A stretch of DNA of 64,000 nt. It comes from Frondihabitans sucicola (GTDB lineage Bacteria; Actinomycetota; Actinomycetes; Actinomycetales; Microbacteriaceae). This document shows positions 39,298 to 50,317 of the stretch, in pieces. Location of the stretch: NCBI RefSeq assembly GCF_030296615.1, contig NZ_AP027732.1, positions 2,919,042-2,983,041 on the forward strand, written 5' to 3'. Under the pieces are notes generated by a model. It was not told where the DNA came from, searched no databases, and saw nothing but the letters and a program-made list of their open reading frames with translations. Made by a program: the position numbers and the translations under genes. Within the stretch, counting starts at the first letter, position 1. Every line of letters starts with the position of its first letter.

Positions 39298-41879
39298 CTA
39301 CTTCACGGCGATGTTCACCAGGCGCGGGGCCCGGACGATCACGGTGACGATCTCTTTCTCTCCCACGGCGCGCTGGACGGCTGCGGAGGCCCTGGCCAGC
39401 GCTTCGAGCTCGTCGGAGGACACCTTCGGCGAGACCTCGATGCGGTCGCGCACCTTTCCGTTCACCTGGATCACGGCCGTGATGCTGGTCTCGACGAGAA
39501 GGGTCGGATCGGCCTTGCGCCAGCCGAAGGTGGCGACGTCGGAGGTGTAGCCGAGTCGTTCCCACATCTCGGAGGCCGTGTAGGGCGAGAACAGCGACAG
39601 CGCGAGCGTCACGGTCTCGGTCGCTTCGCGAACGGCCGGATCGGCAGGGCCGGCTCCGGAGTCGATCACCTTGCGAATGGTGTTGACCAGCTCCATGAGC
39701 CGAGCCACGACGACGTTGAACTTGAACGCCTCCGTCAGCCCGGGCGCCTCCGAGAGGAACCGGTGCGTCGCCCGACGAAGAGCCTGGTCGCCGTCCGCCC
39801 ACACGGCGTCGGGCGCCGAGGTGACGTCGGTGGCGAGGCGGAACGCGCGCGCCAGGAACTTCGCTGCACCCGCGGGCGAGACGTCCTCCCAGTTGATGTC
39901 GTCCTCCGGCGGGCCGGCGAACGCCATGGTGAGGCGGATCGCGTCGACGCCGTGCTCGGCGAGCTCGTCTCCGAGGTTGACGCCGCCCTTGCTCTTCGAC
40001 ATCTTCGAGCCGCCGGAGAGCACCATGCCCTGGTTGAGGAGCGCGCTGAACGGCTCGGTGAAGTTCACGTAGCCGAGATCGAACAGCACCTTCGTGATGA
40101 AGCGCGCGTAGAGCAGGTGCAGGATGGCGTGCTCGACGCCGCCGACGTACTGATCGACGGGGGCCCACTTGTCGGCCTCCTTCGGATCGAACGCCTGGCT
40201 GTCGTCTCGCGGGTTGAGGTACCGGAGGTAGTACCAGGAGCTGTCGACGAAGGTGTCCATCGTGTCGGGGTCGCGGCGCGCGGGTGATCCGTCGCGGGGT
40301 CCTCGACGGTGACCCAGTCGGTGGCCGCGCCGAGGGGCGACTGCCCCTTCGGCTTGAGATCGAGCCCATCGGTCGACGGCAGCTCGACGGGGAGCTGATC
40401 GAAGGGAACGGGAATCTCGACGCCGTCGGCACCGTGGATGATCGGGATCGGCGTGCCCCAGAACCGCTGCCGGGAGATGAGCCAGTCACGCAGCCGGTAG
40501 GTCTTCGCGGCCTTGCCGTCGCCCGACTTCTCGAGCGCTTCGACGATCCGCTTGATGCCGTTCGACTTGCTCAGGCCGGTGAACGGGCCGGAGTTGAGCA
40601 GCCGCCCCTCCCCGGTCAGGGCGACGCCCGTCTCGAGGGGATCGACCGGATCGAGATCGTCGGGCAGGATCGCCACGCCGTTCTCGTCGAGTTCGAGCGC
40701 GGGGATCACGCCGGTGACGGGTGCGTTCACATCGACGACCACGCGAACGGGCAGGGAGAACTTGCGCGCGAAGTCGAGGTCGCGCTGGTCATGCGCCGGC
40801 ACGGCCATGACGGCGCCGTGACCGTAGTCGGCAAGCACGTAGTCGGCCGCCCAGATGGGGAGGCGGTCGCCCGTCATCGGATTGACGGCGTAGCGGCCCA
40901 GGAACACGCCGGTCTTCGGGCGGTCGGTCGTCATCCGCTCGATCTCGGTCGACTTCTGCACCTCGGTCAGGTAGTCCTGGAACCGGGCGCGGATCACGTC
41001 GTCGTCCTGACCGGAGACGAGCTCTGCCGCCAGATCCGACTCGGGGGCGACCACGAGGAAGGTGGCGCCGAACAGCGTGTCGGGCCGTGTCGTGAAGACC
41101 GTGATCTTCTCGGAGCGGCCCTCCACGGGGAAGTTCACGTCGGCACCGGTCGAGCGACCGATCCAGTTGCGCTGCATGGCCAGCACCTTCGCCGGCCACG
41201 CCCCTTCGAGCTGGTTCAGGTCGTCGAGCAGGCGATCGGCGTAGTCGGTGATCTTGAAGTACCACTGCGTCAGCTTCTTCTTGACGACGACCGCACCCGA
41301 GCGGTCGGAGGTTCCGTCGGGGAGCACCTGCTCGTTCGCGAGGACGGTCTGGTCGACGGGATCCCAGTTGACCCAGCTGTCTTTGCGGTAGGCCAGGCCC
41401 TTCTCGTACATCTTGAGGAACAGCCACTGGTTCCATTTGTAGTACTCGGGGTCGGACGTGTGGATCTCACGTGTCCAGTCGACGGAGACGCCGTACGCCT
41501 TCATCGACTCGCGCTGCTGGTCGATGTTCGCATAGGTCCACTCGCGAGGGTCGGTGCCCCGCTTGATCGCCGCGTTCTCGGCGGGCAGGCCGAAGCTGTC
41601 CCAGCCGACCGGGTGCAGCACCTGGAAACCCTGCTGGCGCCAGTAGCGCGCGACGATGTCGCCGAATGCGAACGCCTCGGCGTGACCCATGTGCAGGTCG
41701 CCCGACGGGTACGAGAACATGTCCATGATGTACTTGCGCGGGCGTTTGTCGGCGGGGTCGTCGACGGTGAAGGGCTGGCGCTCCTCCCACAGGGCCAGCC
41801 ACTTCGCCTGGATCGCCTCGAAGTCGTAGTCTCGCGGGCTCGACTCGGCCGTCAGGTTCTGCTCGTGCTCGTATGCCAC
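39298..41879 (-). CDS. leuS: Leucine--tRNA ligase (one frameshift as sequenced)
   Basis: This class I synthetase has [13 protein letters not shown] (HIGH motif), the CP1 editing domain ([36 protein letters not shown]), [18 protein letters not shown], and [10 protein letters not shown]. The two halves are in different frames: one extra G at 40289-40290 joins VEDPATG to [13 protein letters not shown] and gives 860 residues. LeuRS is essential, so this break is almost certainly a sequencing error. The GTG at 41879 was chosen by homology; the Shine-Dalgarno is weak. Confidence 0.96.
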
Positions 41880-41955
41880 GGATGATCTCAATTCAGGTCT
41901 GGAAGAGGAGCCAGAGGCGCACGCGTCGCTGGGACGGTGCTGGCGGCCCAAGGAA

Positions 41956-43440
41956 CTAGATTAGCGACTCATCCCTCCGAGGATCGCACGGGCGGTCCAG
42001 CGAGCCCGAGCGCGGCGATCCCGCGCCGGAATCCGTGACCGGAAGCGGCGTCTCGAGGTCGGGAACGCGGGTATCGGCGCCGACGACGGCGAGGAGCGCG
42101 GCGGCCTTCGTGCGGGTCTCCGCGAGCTCCTCGAGGGGCACGGACGACGCGGTGATCCCGCCGCCGACGCCGATCGTGGCGGTCCCGGTCGAGACGTCGA
42201 GCACGATCGACCGGATCACGACCGAGAGGTCGACGCTGCCGTCGAGACCGAATCGGCCGACCGCCCCGGAATAGACGCCCCGCGGGGCCGTTTCCCAGGC
42301 GGAGAGCAGGCGGACGACACTGTGCTTCGGCGCACCCGTCATCGAACCGGGCGGGAAGGTCGCCCGGACCGCATCGACCCCCGTGAGACCGGGGCGCAGG
42401 CGACCGCTGAGGGTCGAGACGAGCTGGTGGACGTGCTCGTAGCTGTGGACCTCGAAGAGCGCGGTGACCTCGACGCCGCCCGGAACGCAGACCCGGCTCA
42501 GGTCGTTCCGCATCAGATCGACGATCATCAGGTTCTCGGCGCGCTCCTTGGGGTTGGTTCGGAGCTCCCCGACGCGGCCTGCGTCGACGCGCGGATCGGC
42601 GTCGCGCGGCCGGGTCCCCTTGATCGGCGCGCTGGTGACGACCCCCGAGGGGTCGACGGTGAGGAACGTCTCGGGCGAGGAGCCGAGGAGCGACACCCCG
42701 CCGAGCCGGAGGAAGCAGGCGCGAGGCGCGGGCGACGACCGGCGAAGCCGACCGTAGAGGACGAGGTCGTCCTCGTCGACGCCTCGGACGCTCACCGACG
42801 TGGTGAGGCACATCACGAACGCGTCGCCCTCGTGGATCGCCGCCTGGCAGTTCGCGATCAGGTCGAGATAGCGCTCGTCGCTGTCGGCCCACTCGGCGAC
42901 GCGAGGCCGCGACGTCCCGGGCGCGGGAGGCATCCCCTCGGAATCGCTCGACCACCACGCGAGAAGCTCCGCCACCCACTCGGTGTGGTCGCCGTCGACG
43001 ACGAGTTCGACGAGGCCGGCGTCGTGGTCGAAGACCAGCGCCCTGTCGACCGCGAGGAGGGCGAGATCGGGGTGCGCAGGATCACCGAGGGCTTGTGCCC
43101 AGGCGCTCTCCCCCGGCGCGAGGAGGTCGGCGCCGGCGCCGTAGCCGACCCAGCCCCACCAGCCGAGCGGCTCGTGATCCTGAGCCCTTTGAGCGGCGTC
43201 GTCGGAGACGCGTCGCCAGGCGGCCTCGAGGCTGCCGGGCTCTTTCGCGGAGGCGAGCAGGATCTCGTCGCCCCAGCCGAGGTAGGAGACACGCGGATGG
43301 CCGTCGCGCGGGGACGCGAGCCGTGCGTCGCCCTCGACGCCGGCGTCGAACCACACGACGTCGCCTCGATCTCCTAGCCGGGCGAGCACCGTCTCGGCGG
43401 GAATCCAGCGACCGAGCGTGACTCGCGTGACGTTCCGCAT
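41956..43440 (-). CDS. pabB: Aminodeoxychorismate synthase component I (PabB)
   Basis: PabB converts chorismate to aminodeoxychorismate for folate synthesis. The 494-residue protein has an N-terminal TrpE/PabB-like domain (residues 1-150) and the chorismate-binding domain. [11 protein letters not shown] has the lysine that marks PabB (TrpE has Ala in PIAGT), followed by [27 protein letters not shown] and [11 protein letters not shown]. The ATG at 43440 lies only 12 bp from the start of divergent pabC. AAGGG directly before the ATG is too close for an ideal ribosome binding site. Confidence 0.92.
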   Translation of the reverse strand: MRNVTRVTLGRWIPAETVLARLGDRGDVVWFDAGVEGDARLASPRDGHPRVSYLGWGDEILLASAKEPGSLEAAWRRVSDDAAQRAQDHEPLGWWGWVGYGAGADLLAPGESAWAQALGDPAHPDLALLAVDRALVFDHDAGLVELVVDGDHTEWVAELLAWWSSDSEGMPPAPGTSRPRVAEWADSDERYLDLIANCQAAIHEGDAFVMCLTTSVSVRGVDEDDLVLYGRLRRSSPAPRACFLRLGGVSLLGSSPETFLTVDPSGVVTSAPIKGTRPRDADPRVDAGRVGELRTNPKERAENLMIVDLMRNDLSRVCVPGGVEVTALFEVHSYEHVHQLVSTLSGRLRPGLTGVDAVRATFPPGSMTGAPKHSVVRLLSAWETAPRGVYSGAVGRFGLDGSVDLSVVIRSIVLDVSTGTATIGVGGGITASSVPLEELAETRTKAAALLAVVGADTRVPDLETPLPVTDSGAGSPRSGSLDRPCDPRRDESLI

Positions 43441-43452
43441 ACCCTTGATGAT

Positions 43453-44236
43453 ATGGACGCCATCCGTGAATATCGCTGGGCGGAGGGCGCTCTCGTCGCT
43501 GCGTCGCACGAGTCGAGAGCCCCCGTGTCGGTCAGCGACTCCTGGCTCCTCGACGACGGGGCGGCTCTCGCCCTCGACGTCCACCGTTCCCGGTTCATCG
43601 CCTCCCTGAAGCTCGTCGCACCGGAGCGTGTCGACGAGGCGAACGCGTTCTGGGACGCGGCACTGCGCGCGCTGCCGCTCGAGGGCAGCTGGTTCCCTCG
43701 GCTGGACCTGGCAGCGCCGTCGCCTGGGCGCGAGTCCGCGTTCCGGCTTGCGATCCGCCCTGCCCCCGTCCGCAGATCGTCGCTCTCCCTCGCCACCGCG
43801 TCGCACGACCCTCGGCAGCTGCCGCGCGTGAAGGGCCCGACCTGGCCCGGCTCGATGACCTCAGGGCCGAGGCGAACGCTGCAGGATCCGACGAGGCCGT
43901 CATCCTGTCGCCCGCCGGTGACGTGGTCGAGGGCAACTACACGTCGCTGGTGTGGTGGCGCGGTGACGCCCTGTGCGTCGTCGACGACGACCTCCCCGCC
44001 TGCCGGGCGTCACAGAGCGGTCGCTGGTGACTCTCGCGACGGCGTTGGGCGTCGAGATCCTGCGCGATGTGACGGCTCCCGACGGGCTCGACGGGCTCGA
44101 GGTGTGGGCGCTCAACTCGCTGCACGGGGCTCGGATCGCCACGAGCTGGGCGGAGGGCCCCGCCCTGGCCGAGCAGCCCGGTCGACTCCGGCTCTGGCGC
44201 ACGCGCCTCGACGCCCTTCGGCGGCCCGTGCGCTGA
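43453..44236 (+). CDS. pabC: Aminodeoxychorismate lyase-like aminotransferase class IV (PabC), two frameshifts as sequenced
   Basis: This fold-type IV PLP enzyme releases pyruvate from aminodeoxychorismate to give p-aminobenzoate. Features are [21 protein letters not shown], the PLP lysine in PRVKGPDLARL, the E-G-N motif in DVVEGNYTSLVWW, then LPALPGVTERSLV. Breaks at 43836-43838 and about 43994-44000 each need one extra C; repair gives 261 residues. It is paired with pabB in divergent orientation. Confidence 0.85.
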
Positions 44237-44255
44237 CCCGGCCCGCCGGCGGCGG

Positions 44256-45952
44256 TCACGCGAACAGGATCGTGCGCGTCACGAGTGCGGTCGGCACCGG
44301 CACGTGCGAGATGAGCAGCACCGTCGTGCCGGTCTCGGCCGCCGTCAACAGCACGTCGTGAAGCAGTTCGTCTGCCAGGTCGGGGTCGACGCCGGCGGCG
44401 GGCTCATCGAGCACGAGCAGCGGGAAGCCGTGCAGGAGAGCCCGCGCCAGCGAGATACGCTGGGCCTGCCCTCCCGACACCAGTGCCCCCGCTCGCCCAG
44501 CCGCGCGTCGAGACCACCTCGTTCTCTCAGCCACTCGCCGAGGCCGACGCGCTCGAGGATCTCCTCCAGGTCGGCGTCGGTCGCCGTGTCTCGGGCGAAG
44601 AGGAGGTTCTGGCGGACGTTCTCGTCGAACAGGTAGGGCTGCTGCTCGAGGAGGCCGATGGTGGCGCGCACCGACTCCGGGTCGAGCGTGCGCGCCTCGT
44701 ACCCGGCGACCTCGTAGCTTCCCGAGTAGTCGAGAAAGCGCACCAGGATCGATGCCAGCGTCGACTTGCCGACACCGCTCGGGCCCTGGAGGACGAGTCG
44801 CTCTCCGACGCGCAGGTCGAGGTCGACCGCCGAGAGGGCGGGATGCGCGGCCCCCGGCCAGCGCGCGCCGAGCCCGCGGAGTCTCACGGCCAGATCGCCG
44901 GGATGGCCGAACTCCAGCGGAGCCGCGGGTCGCCCGGCCGGACTCCCCTGCCGTTCGTCGTCGCGAACGTCCGACTCGTCATGCTCGTCGACCACGATCT
45001 CGGCGGCGAGCTCGGCGGGTACCGCGGCCTCGACTCGCGCTCCACTCGCGGCGACCCTGCGCCAGGCGAGGACCGCCACCGGAACCGACCCGACGACCTC
45101 GAAGACGGCCAGCGGCACCAGTGCCACCAGGGCGAACTCCGGGCCGGAGAGCCCGTGCCCGATCGCGCTGTGCCCCGCCCACACGGTGCCGATCACGGTG
45201 ACGCCGGTGAGGAGCGAGACGAGACCCGCGACGAGCCCCGAAGTGGAAGCCCGGCGAAGGGATGCGCGGCGAAGGTCGTCATCGAGCGATCTCACCCTCG
45301 CCAGCTGCGCACCGATGGCGTCGAAGGCGACCAGGACGTCGAGATTCTGCAGCGTGTCGAGCACGGCGGCTCCGAGGGCGCCGCGCCTCTGGGCCAGGCT
45401 TCGCTCCGTCTGCGTGGCCAGCGCGTTCGCCACGAGGCTGGTGACGAGGAAGGCTACGACGAGCGACACGAGCAGGACGACACCGCCGCTCGGCGACACG
45501 ATGAACACACCGGCGACCGCCAGGAGCGACGAGAGGGCCGAGATGACCAAGGGCTGCACGACGCGGAGCGGAAGGTCTTGGAGCGCGTCCACGTCGCTGA
45601 CGACGCTCGTGAGGAGATCGCCTCGGGATGTGCGGGACAGGCCGGCAGGGGCGATCCGGACCAGGCGCCGGTAGAGCCGGGTGCGGACGACGGCGAGCTG
45701 GCGGAACGCGGCGTCGTGGCTGGTCAGCCGCTCCAGGTAGCGGAAGAAGGCGCGCGTCAGGGCGAACAGCCGCACCGAGACGATCGCGATGGACAGGTAG
45801 AGGATGGGCGGCTGCTCGGCCGCACGGGTGATCAGGTAGGCGCTGGTCGCCAACAGAGCGATGCCGCTCAGAGCACCGAGGGCGCCCGTGGCCAGGCCTC
45901 GCCACGAGCGCGACAGCGGTGGTTGCGCCGTACGCAGGATCGACTCGCTCAC
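44256..45952 (-). CDS. cydC: CydC, ABC exporter subunit for bd oxidase assembly (one frameshift as sequenced)
   Basis: CydDC is a heterodimeric ABC exporter of cysteine/glutathione needed to mature cytochrome bd. Six membrane segments (residues about 20-290) precede the nucleotide-binding domain. That domain shows Walker A QGPSGVGKST, Q-loop LLEQQPYLFDENVRQNL, signature VSGGQAQRISLARAL and Walker B PLLVLDEPAAGVD. The last 92 codons are in another frame; one extra G at 44486-44490 joins LGERG to ALVSGGQ, giving 565 residues. GTG start overlaps the cydD stop (GTGA). Confidence 0.93.
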
Positions 45953-47622
45953 GCGGTCACCGCCTGTCGGGTCTCGATCGCGGCGGTGGGTTCGAGTCGG
46001 TACACGCGGTCGGTTCCCGCGAGCACACCCGGCCGATGCGTCACGACCACGACGGCGACTCCGCGCGCTGCGATCCGCCGCAGCCCCTCGACGAGTTCCT
46101 GTTCTGTGACGAGGTCGAGGGCGGAGGTGGGTTCGTCGACCAGGAGGAGTCGCACGGGGCGCCGCGCGAGACGGTAGAGGGCTCTCGCCAGGGCGACGCG
46201 CTGCGCCTGACCGCCAGACAACCCCGAGCCTCCTGCCCCCAGCTCGATCCCGGGGTCGAGGTCGCGGCCGCCCGCCGTCGTGAGTGCGTCGACCACCTGA
46301 TCGAGATCGATGTCGTCTCCGAGCGCCACGTTGCTCGCGATCGTGCCGGAGAGAAGGCCTGGCACCTGCCCTGACCACGCCGTCTCGTCGTGCGACGGAG
46401 CCGCGGAGTCGGAGCGCCAGCGCAGGGTTCCGCCGGCCTCCACGGTGCCCAGGACGGCGCCGAGAAGGCTCGATTTGCCGACTCCCGACCTCCCCGCGAC
46501 GGCGGTCAGGACCCCCGTCTCGAAGTCGAGGTCGACGGGACCGAACACGTGGTCGTCGCCGAAGGAGACGGACAGGTCGCGCAGCTGCAGGACGTCGTGC
46601 GCCGGGCGGTTGCGTGCGGCAGCCGGAGCTGGGACGGTCGAGGATCGAGAGACGGAGGTGTCGGCACCCTCCGCCTCGTCGGCCAGCACCTCGAAGACGT
46701 CGTCCGCCGCTGCGATGCCGTCGGCGGCCGCATGGTAGTTGGCGCCGACCTGCCGCAGCGGGAGGTACGCCTCCGGCGTCAGCAGCAGGAGGAAGAGGCC
46801 GACGGGCAGCTCGAGGGACCCACTGACGAGTCGGACGCCGATGGCGACCGCCACGAGTGCGACCGAAAGCGACGCCGCCATCTCGAGAGCGAAGCCGGAG
46901 AGGAAGGAGACCTGCAGCACCTTCATGGTGGAGCTGCGGTAATCGTCGGTGAGTGCACCGATCCTGCGGATCTGCCGTCGCTCCCGCCCGAACACCTTCA
47001 GCGTCGAGAGGCCGTTCACCGCGTCGAGGAAGCTCGACGCGAGCCGGGCGAGGCGCTCCCACTGCCGGGCCTGTGCCGAGCGCGTCGTCCAGCCGATCAG
47101 GATCATGAAGACCGGAATGAGAGGCAGCGTGACGACCACGATGACGCCCGACAGGACGTCTTGCGTGAAGAGCACGACGACGAGCAGCGGGGTCGCGAGA
47201 GCGGTCAGGATCAGCTGCGGGAGGTACTTCGCGAAGTACTCGTCGAGGGCATCGAGACCGGGGCCGATCAGAGTGGCGAGCCGCGCCGAGTTCCGGGTGG
47301 CGAGCCACGCGTGCCCTCGGCTCACGACCTTCTCGACGACCCGGCTGCGCAATTGGCTCTTCACTTTCACGGCCGTGCGTGCGGCCAGGGCCTCGAGCGC
47401 CCAGCCGAGAAGCGACCGGCACAGGATCGTGACGGCGAGGGCGACCAGATAGCCGGGCAGGCGCTGCGGTTCACGGTCGACGACCACGACCACCGCGCGC
47501 GAGACGAGGAAGGCGAAGGCCACCGTGAAGAAGGTCTGCACCGCCCCGAGAGCCGCGCCCGCCGCCAGGAACCCCCGGACGGCCGAGGCGTAGCGCAGCA
47601 GGCGCGGATCGAGTGGCTTCAT
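45949..47622 (-). CDS. cydD: CydD, ABC exporter subunit for bd oxidase assembly
   Basis: The 557-residue partner of CydC has six membrane segments (FTVAFAFLVSRAVVVVV to the sixth near residue 290) with the conserved cytosolic loop GLSTLKVFGRERRQI. The nucleotide-binding domain has Walker A AGRSGVGKSSLLGAVL, signature SGLSGGQAQRVALARAL, Walker B LLLVDEPTSALD and the switch His in VTHRPGVLAG. It lies 14 bp after cydB and is coupled to cydC. Confidence 0.94.
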   Translation of the reverse strand: MKPLDPRLLRYASAVRGFLAAGAALGAVQTFFTVAFAFLVSRAVVVVVDREPQRLPGYLVALAVTILCRSLLGWALEALAARTAVKVKSQLRSRVVEKVVSRGHAWLATRNSARLATLIGPGLDALDEYFAKYLPQLILTALATPLLVVVLFTQDVLSGVIVVVTLPLIPVFMILIGWTTRSAQARQWERLARLASSFLDAVNGLSTLKVFGRERRQIRRIGALTDDYRSSTMKVLQVSFLSGFALEMAASLSVALVAVAIGVRLVSGSLELPVGLFLLLLTPEAYLPLRQVGANYHAAADGIAAADDVFEVLADEAEGADTSVSRSSTVPAPAAARNRPAHDVLQLRDLSVSFGDDHVFGPVDLDFETGVLTAVAGRSGVGKSSLLGAVLGTVEAGGTLRWRSDSAAPSHDETAWSGQVPGLLSGTIASNVALGDDIDLDQVVDALTTAGGRDLDPGIELGAGGSGLSGGQAQRVALARALYRLARRPVRLLLVDEPTSALDLVTEQELVEGLRRIAARGVAVVVVTHRPGVLAGTDRVYRLEPTAAIETRQAVTA

Positions 47623-47636
47623 CGTCTCGGCCCCGC

Positions 47637-48641
47637 TCAGTGGGCGCCGGCGGTGATGATCGCCCGAGTGACGCGCTTGCGGAAGATCCAGTAGGTGAAG
47701 CCCTGGTAGGCGAGGATCAGCGGGACGAAGATCAGCGAGATCCAGCTCATCACCTCGAGCGTGTAGTGGCCGCTGGAGGCGTTCGCGATGGTCATCGTGT
47801 TCGCCGGATCGTTCGTCGCCGGCAGGACGTTCGGGAACAGCGCCGCGAACAGGCTCGCCACGGCCAGCGCGATCGTCGCCGCCATGAAGCCGAAGGCGAT
47901 CCCCTCCCGCCCTCGGACATTGGCGATGTACGACACGAGGATGGTCACGACCGCCGCAATCGACAGCACGATCGACAACGGCCTGCCGTGGGCGACGCAG
48001 GTCGCCAGGAGGAAGCCTCCGGCGATCACGATCGTGACGGCACCCGATCGCACGGCCAGCTTCCGCGCTCTCACGCGGATCTCGCCGTCGGTCTTGAGCG
48101 ACACGAAGATCACCCCGTGCGTGAAGAACAGGAGCAGCGTCGCGAGGCCGCCGACGATCGAGTAGGCGTTGAAGAGGTCGGCGAACGAGCCGATGTAGTC
48201 GAAGTTCTTGTCGAGGGCCATGCCGCGGACCAGGTTCGCGAACACCAGTCCCCAGAGGAACGCCGGCACGACCGAGCCGATGAAGATCATGCGGTCGAAG
48301 GTGCGCTTCCAGCGGTGCTCGGGCCGCTGGTGGCGGTACTCGAACGACACGCCGCGAAGGATCAGGGCCAGCAGGATGAACAGCATCGGCAGGTAGAAAC
48401 CGCTGAACACCGTCGCATACCACTCGGGGAATGCAGCGAAGAGTGCGGCGCCGGCGACGATCACCCAGGTCTCGTTGAGGTCCCAGACCGGACCGATGGT
48501 GTTGATCAGGACGCGGCGATCCGTGTCGTCCTTGGCGAGGAAGGGCAGTGACATGCCGACGCCGAAATCGAAGCCGTCGAGGACGAAGTAGCCGGTGAAG
48601 AACAGGCCGATGAGCAGGAACCAGAGGTCGGGAAGACTCAT
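47637..48641 (-). CDS. cydB: Cytochrome bd ubiquinol/menaquinol oxidase subunit II
   Basis: CydB is the second core subunit of the high-affinity terminal oxidase. The 334-residue protein has eight to nine membrane segments and the family features LWFLLIGLFFTGYFVLDGFDFGVGM, GPVWDLNETWVIVAGAALFAAFP and FFTHGVIFVSLKT. ATG 48641 overlaps the cydA stop (TGATG). The open frame starting at 49694 upstream is only a shadow of cydA. Confidence 0.95.
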   Translation of the reverse strand: MSLPDLWFLLIGLFFTGYFVLDGFDFGVGMSLPFLAKDDTDRRVLINTIGPVWDLNETWVIVAGAALFAAFPEWYATVFSGFYLPMLFILLALILRGVSFEYRHQRPEHRWKRTFDRMIFIGSVVPAFLWGLVFANLVRGMALDKNFDYIGSFADLFNAYSIVGGLATLLLFFTHGVIFVSLKTDGEIRVRARKLAVRSGAVTIVIAGGFLLATCVAHGRPLSIVLSIAAVVTILVSYIANVRGREGIAFGFMAATIALAVASLFAALFPNVLPATNDPANTMTIANASSGHYTLEVMSWISLIFVPLILAYQGFTYWIFRKRVTRAIITAGAH

Positions 48642-50052
48642 CAGTACACCGTCGCTTCGTGGAGCAGCTCGCCCGTGGTCGCGTCGATCTTGGTCGGCTC
48701 GTCCGGACCCTTCTGAGCGGCTTTGAGGATCAGCCGGAACTCGACGACCGCCAGGGTGGCGTAGATCGCCGTGAAGGCGATCAGGGAGATGAGGACTTCG
48801 ACCCCCGTCGTTCCCGGCGAGACACCGTCGCTCGTCTTCAGCAAGCCGAACACGAGCCAGGGTTGCCGGCCCATCTCGGTGAAGACCCAGCCGATCACCA
48901 TGGCGGCGAGCGGGAGCGGGAAGCTCCACGTCGCGGCGCGCCAGACCCACTTGTTCTTCGGCATGCGCCCCTTGCGCGTGACCCAGAGGCCGACCACGGA
49001 GATCAGGATCGCGATCATGCCGAGGCCCATCATCCAGCGGAACGACCAGTAGGTGATCCAGATGATCGGCGAGTAGTCGCCCGGTCCGTAGGCGGCGCGG
49101 TACTGCGCCTGCAGATTGTTGATGCCCTCGACCGTGCCGTCGAAGGTGTGGGTCGACAGGAAGGAGAGCAGGTACGGGACGCGGATGCTGAACAGCTCGT
49201 GCACGCCGTCGGGAGTTCCGAGCGTGAAGATCGAGAACGACGCGTTGAAGCCGGTGGACGTGTGATAGAGCGCCTCGGCCGAGGCCATCTTCATCGGCTG
49301 CGTCTCGACCATCGCGAGGCCCAGTTGGTCGCCGGAGAGGATCGTGAGAGCCCCGGCCGCGATCATCATCCAGAGACCGAATCGGAGTGCCGGACGCATG
49401 GTCTCGAGGTGCTGGTTGCGGTAGAGGTGCCAGGCCGCGACCGAGATGATCACGGCGGCCGACACCATGAAGCAGGCGAAGAGCGTGTGCGGGAACGCGG
49501 CGAGAGCGACCTTGTTCGTGAGCACGGCCCAGATGTCGGTGAGCTCGGCGCGGCCCTTGGCGTGGTTGATCACGTAGCCGACCGGATGCTGCATGAACGA
49601 ATTCGCGCAGATGATGAAGTACGCGGAGGCGATGCTTCCGACGGTGGCGCCCCAGATCGCCGTCAGATGCAGCCCCTTGGGCACGCGATCCCAACCGAAG
49701 ATCCAGACGCCGAGGAACGTGGCCTCGAGGAAGAACGCCAGGAGCCCCTCGAGGGCGAGTGGTGCTCGAAGACGTCGCCGACGAAGCGCGAGTACTCCGA
49801 CCAGTTCATGCCGAACTGGAACTCCTGCACGATGCCGGTGACGACGCCCATCGCGAAGTTGATCAGGAAGATCTTGCCGAAGAACTTCGCGAGCTGCAGG
49901 TAGTGGGCCCGGCCCGTGCGGTACCAGGCGGTCTGGAAGACGGCGACGGTGAAGCCCATCCCGATGGTGAGCGGGACGAAGAGGAAGTGATAGACGGTGG
50001 TCAGCCCGAACTGCCACCTGGACAGGAGGAGAGGGCTCAGGATCTCGTTCAT
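48641..50052 (-). CDS. cydA: Cytochrome bd oxidase subunit I (one frameshift as sequenced)
   Basis: CydA carries hemes b558, b595 and d and the quinol site. The start is LLLSRWQFGLTTVYHFLFVPLTIG (axial His in VYHF), followed by FQFGMNWSEYSRFVGDVFE. The rest includes LEATFLGVWIFGWDRVP, the second His/Met ligand regions (KMASAEALYHTS) and GRQPWLVFGLLKTSDGVSPG. A break at about 49765 needs one base to give DVFE-APLALEGL; repaired length is 470 residues, the short Q-loop form. cydABDC forms one operon. Confidence 0.95.
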
Positions 50053-50246
50053 GGGGCGACTGCCGGGTGGTACAAGAGGTGCTTCTTCCTCGGGCGGATG
50101 AGGTGGTGGGTCTCGCCTTCGTGACTCCCAGGACAAGAAAAACTCTACGTCTGCGCCGGACGCAGAACGGGCCGTCAAAGCTGCGAAAACCCTGATCACA
50201 CCGGGGATCGCTCGACCTCAAGATACCGCGCGATCGCGGCGAACGA

Positions 50247-50289
50247 AAGGGCGGTCGCCCGGGAGCCTCCGGCCCGGGCGACCGCCCTT
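50247..50289. terminator. Strong terminator of the osmoprotectant ABC operon
   Basis: A perfect 17-bp stem (AAGGGCGGTCGCCCGGG / complement) with a 9-nt loop lies 29 bp past the stop of the binding-protein gene. On the minus strand it is followed by TTTCGTTC. The remaining 190 bp up to cydA must hold the cyd promoter; I found no convincing Rex, CRP or ArcA-type site there, only a 6-bp TCTGCG/CGCAGA hairpin near 50150. Confidence 0.88.
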
Positions 50290-50317
50290 CAGGGTGTCGC
50301 TACGCTACAGGTGTCGT

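Noticed and set aside
44345-47422. 1025-codon frame suggesting a CydD-CydC fusion
   Set aside because: The first half is an out-of-frame shadow of cydD. CydC starts at the GTG overlapping the cydD stop.
50053-50246. Rex, CRP or ArcA-type operator ahead of cydA
   Set aside because: Only a half-site (TGTGATCA) was found; no second half at the right distance.
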